Program-made: the position numbers and the translations under genes
Assembly: GCA_036675505.1 (NCBI GenBank)
Contig: JAKFEW010000152.1
Coordinates: 1 to 22,307, forward strand
Direction of reading: 5' to 3'
DNA: 22,307 bases
Source: JAKFEW01 sp036675505
GTDB lineage: Bacteria > Cyanobacteriota > Sericytochromatia > S15B-MN24 > JAQBPE01
Shown: positions 20,861 to 22,307 of the stretch, piece by piece
Position numbering within the stretch: the stretch's first letter is position 1
Layout of the letters: every line of letters starts with the position of its first letter
The notes under the pieces: model-generated
Database searches by the model: none
What the model was told of the DNA's origin: nothing
Seen by the model: only the letters and a program-made list of their open reading frames with translations

Positions 20861-22201
20861 GTGAAACGCCTGCCAGCCTCGCTCCTCGCGGCCGCCATGG
20901 TGGCCCTGGCCGCCTGCGACGCGACGCCGCGCGACGAGCTCGCCGTCACGCGCGAGGCGGCCGACTGGCGCCCGCTGGTGGTGACCGACGTCGCGAGCCT
21001 CGACCCCGGTCCGCCGCCCGGGGTGGGGTCCGGGCCGGAGCAGGCCGACCTGGCGGGTGCGCGGGCCTGGCGGCGCGCGAAGACGCCTGGGGAGGCCGCC
21101 GCGATCGCCCGCTGGGCAGGCGTCGACCCCGCGCGGGCCTGGGCCGAGGAGGCGCGCGTGCTCGCGGGCAGCTACGACGTGAACGAGCCCGCGCGCGCGG
21201 CGCAGGCGCTCGCGCATGTGCAGGCGGCCTGCTACGACGCGCTGCTGGCCTGTTGGGCCGCCAAGCGCCGCTACGGGCGGCCTGGGCCCGCCTTCCATCA
21301 GCCGGAGGCCACGCCCGTACAGGGCCTGCCCAGCTACCCCTCGGAGGACGCCGCGGTGGCGCAGGCGGCCGCCAGCGTGCTCGGCCGGCTCTTCCCGCAG
21401 GAGGCCAGGGGCCTCGCCGCCAAGGCGCAGGCCGTGGCGCAGGTGCCGGTGGCGACGGGCCTGGCCTTCCCGTCCGACGTGGCGGCCGGCCAGAGCATCG
21501 GCCACCAGGTCGCGCGGGCGGTGATCGCCAGGCTGGCGGCGGACGAGCGGGTGCGCGCGCCGGTGGCCGGCGGCGGCTGGCGCGACCCCTGGCCGCTCGC
21601 GCCCGAGGCGGGCGGCTGGCGGCCCTGGACGCTCGCGGCGGTCGCGGAGGTGGCGCCGCTCAAGCCGGACCCGCCCACCGCGGCCGAGCTGGCGGCGGCG
21701 CGCGCGCGCAACCGCGGGATGACGATCAGGATGCGCGCGATCGCCGTCAAGTGGCTCGAGATCGACCAGGCGCGCAGCTGGCACGCGCGCGCGGCCGAGC
21801 TCGTGGGGCGTAGCCGGCTCACGGCGCCCGAGGCCGCGCGCGTGCTCGCTTACACGGACGCCGCGCTGGCGGACGCGGCGATCGCGGCCTGGGCCTTCCA
21901 GTTCGCCGTCGGCCGGCCGCGCCCTGTCGCGTTGCTGCCCGGCCTCGAGCCTGTGCTCGCGACGCCGGCCCACCCGGCCTGGCCGGCCGACGTGCCGGCG
22001 ATGGCGACGGCCGCCGCGCGTTACCTCGCCCAGGCCTTCCCGGCCGAGGCCGAGCAGCTCGCGGCCGAGGCGGCCGAGGCCGCCGACGCCGGGCTCTTCG
22101 CCGGCTGGTACCTGGACTCGGACCGCGCGGCCGGCGTCAGGCTCGGCGAGGCCGTGGCCGCGCGCGTGCTGGCGCGGGCGCGCGCCGACGGCAGGCCCTG
22201 A
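20861..22201 (+). CDS. Lipoprotein with two degenerate PAP2/haloperoxidase-like halves
   Basis: The 446-residue protein has a lipoprotein signal (Cys19, VALAAC). It resembles the PAP2 phosphatase / vanadium haloperoxidase superfamily twice over. Half one (about 60-225) has AKRRYGRPGP from Lys135, then YPSED at 159-163 where active enzymes have PSGH, and FPSDVAAGQSIGHQVA at 203-218 where active enzymes have H-x-x-SD/SR. Half two (about 285-440) has FAVGRPRPV near Arg352, PADV at 375-378 in place of PSGH, and LDSDRAAGVRLGEAVA around Ser420. In both halves the two catalytic histidines are missing, so phosphatase activity is unlikely; a binding or structural role is more plausible. It starts at GTG 20861 after a weak GAGAG site. 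The match is by motif pattern and should be tested by structure comparison. Confidence 0.65.
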   Translation: MKRLPASLLAAAMVALAACDATPRDELAVTREAADWRPLVVTDVASLDPGPPPGVGSGPEQADLAGARAWRRAKTPGEAAAIARWAGVDPARAWAEEARVLAGSYDVNEPARAAQALAHVQAACYDALLACWAAKRRYGRPGPAFHQPEATPVQGLPSYPSEDAAVAQAAASVLGRLFPQEARGLAAKAQAVAQVPVATGLAFPSDVAAGQSIGHQVARAVIARLAADERVRAPVAGGGWRDPWPLAPEAGGWRPWTLAAVAEVAPLKPDPPTAAELAAARARNRGMTIRMRAIAVKWLEIDQARSWHARAAELVGRSRLTAPEAARVLAYTDAALADAAIAAWAFQFAVGRPRPVALLPGLEPVLATPAHPAWPADVPAMATAAARYLAQAFPAEAEQLAAEAAEAADAGLFAGWYLDSDRAAGVRLGEAVAARVLARARADGRP

Positions 22202-22238
22202 GGCCGCCCGCCCGGTTGCCGCCCGGCCGCGCGCCGAC

Positions 22239-22244
22239 TATCAT
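22239..22244 (+). promoter_or_regulatory. -10 element giving a probable leaderless mRNA for the last gene
   Basis: TATCAT (22239-22244) lies exactly 6 bases before the ATG at 22251, the same spacing as before mug. No ribosome-binding site fits in between. No clear -35 box is seen in the GC-rich sequence upstream. Confidence 0.5.
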
Positions 22245-22250
22245 GGCGCC

Positions 22251-22307
22251 ATGCGTCGCTTGCTCCCGCTGCTCGCCCTGCTCGCCCTGACCGCCTGCCC
22301 CGCGCCG
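22251..22307 (+). CDS. Start of a lipoprotein gene (runs off the right edge)
   Basis: Nineteen codons are visible: a charged start (MRR), a Leu/Ala core and the lipobox LTAC with Cys16. This is a clear lipoprotein signal peptide. The mature protein lies outside the window, so nothing can be said of its function. Confidence 0.65.
   Translation, partial: MRRLLPLLALLALTACPAP

Overview
The window is very GC-rich with strong G/C preference at third codon positions, and holds about 20 protein genes; I see no rRNA, tRNA, insertion sequence, phage gene or CRISPR array. The host looks like a flagellated, chemotactic, two-membrane bacterium: a FliA-type sigma factor, CheA and CheR lie together, at least eight proteins carry lipobox signal peptides, and one protein looks like an AMIN-domain outer-membrane barrel. 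My best guess for lineage is a non-photosynthetic relative of Cyanobacteria (Sericytochromatia/Tanganyikabacteria type), because of the Ile-x-x-Asn octapeptide repeats in lipoproteins and a cyanobacterial-style 11-bp direct-repeat box. This is inference, not proof.

Left block (1-5469, all minus strand, read right to left): cheR, cheA (two P2-like modules and no C-terminal CheW-like domain), a two-pass membrane protein of unknown role, fliA, a SAM methyltransferase and the start of a secreted protein. cheR/cheA and methyltransferase/secreted protein are tightly coupled. The block ends at a divergent intergenic region with six tandem 13-bp G/C-tract repeats.

Queuosine block (5670-7924, plus): a Q-salvage hydrolase (DUF2419/Qng1 family) followed 20 bp later by a variant tRNA-guanine transglycosylase with a large insertion and an altered substrate-pocket motif. 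Together they suggest direct queuine salvage: queuine is released from queuosine 5'-phosphate, then inserted into tRNA.

Envelope block (7971-18675, plus): a chagasin-like inhibitor lipoprotein overlapping a rhodanese; a terminator and a strong promoter; a vWA lipoprotein and a small secreted protein; a long hairpin; an operon of an NHL-propeller lipoprotein, a small secreted protein and an AMIN/beta-barrel protein; and a second operon of three lipoproteins. The vWA and NHL lipoproteins share the octapeptide repeat.

Right block (18676-22307): a gene remnant on the minus strand; a Pho-box-like promoter driving a subtilisin-like lipoprotein; a Mug/TDG-family DNA glycosylase; a lipoprotein with two degenerate PAP2/haloperoxidase-like halves; and the first codons of another lipoprotein. 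Several promoters share a TATNAT -10 element, and two of them sit exactly 6 nt before a start codon, implying leaderless mRNAs.
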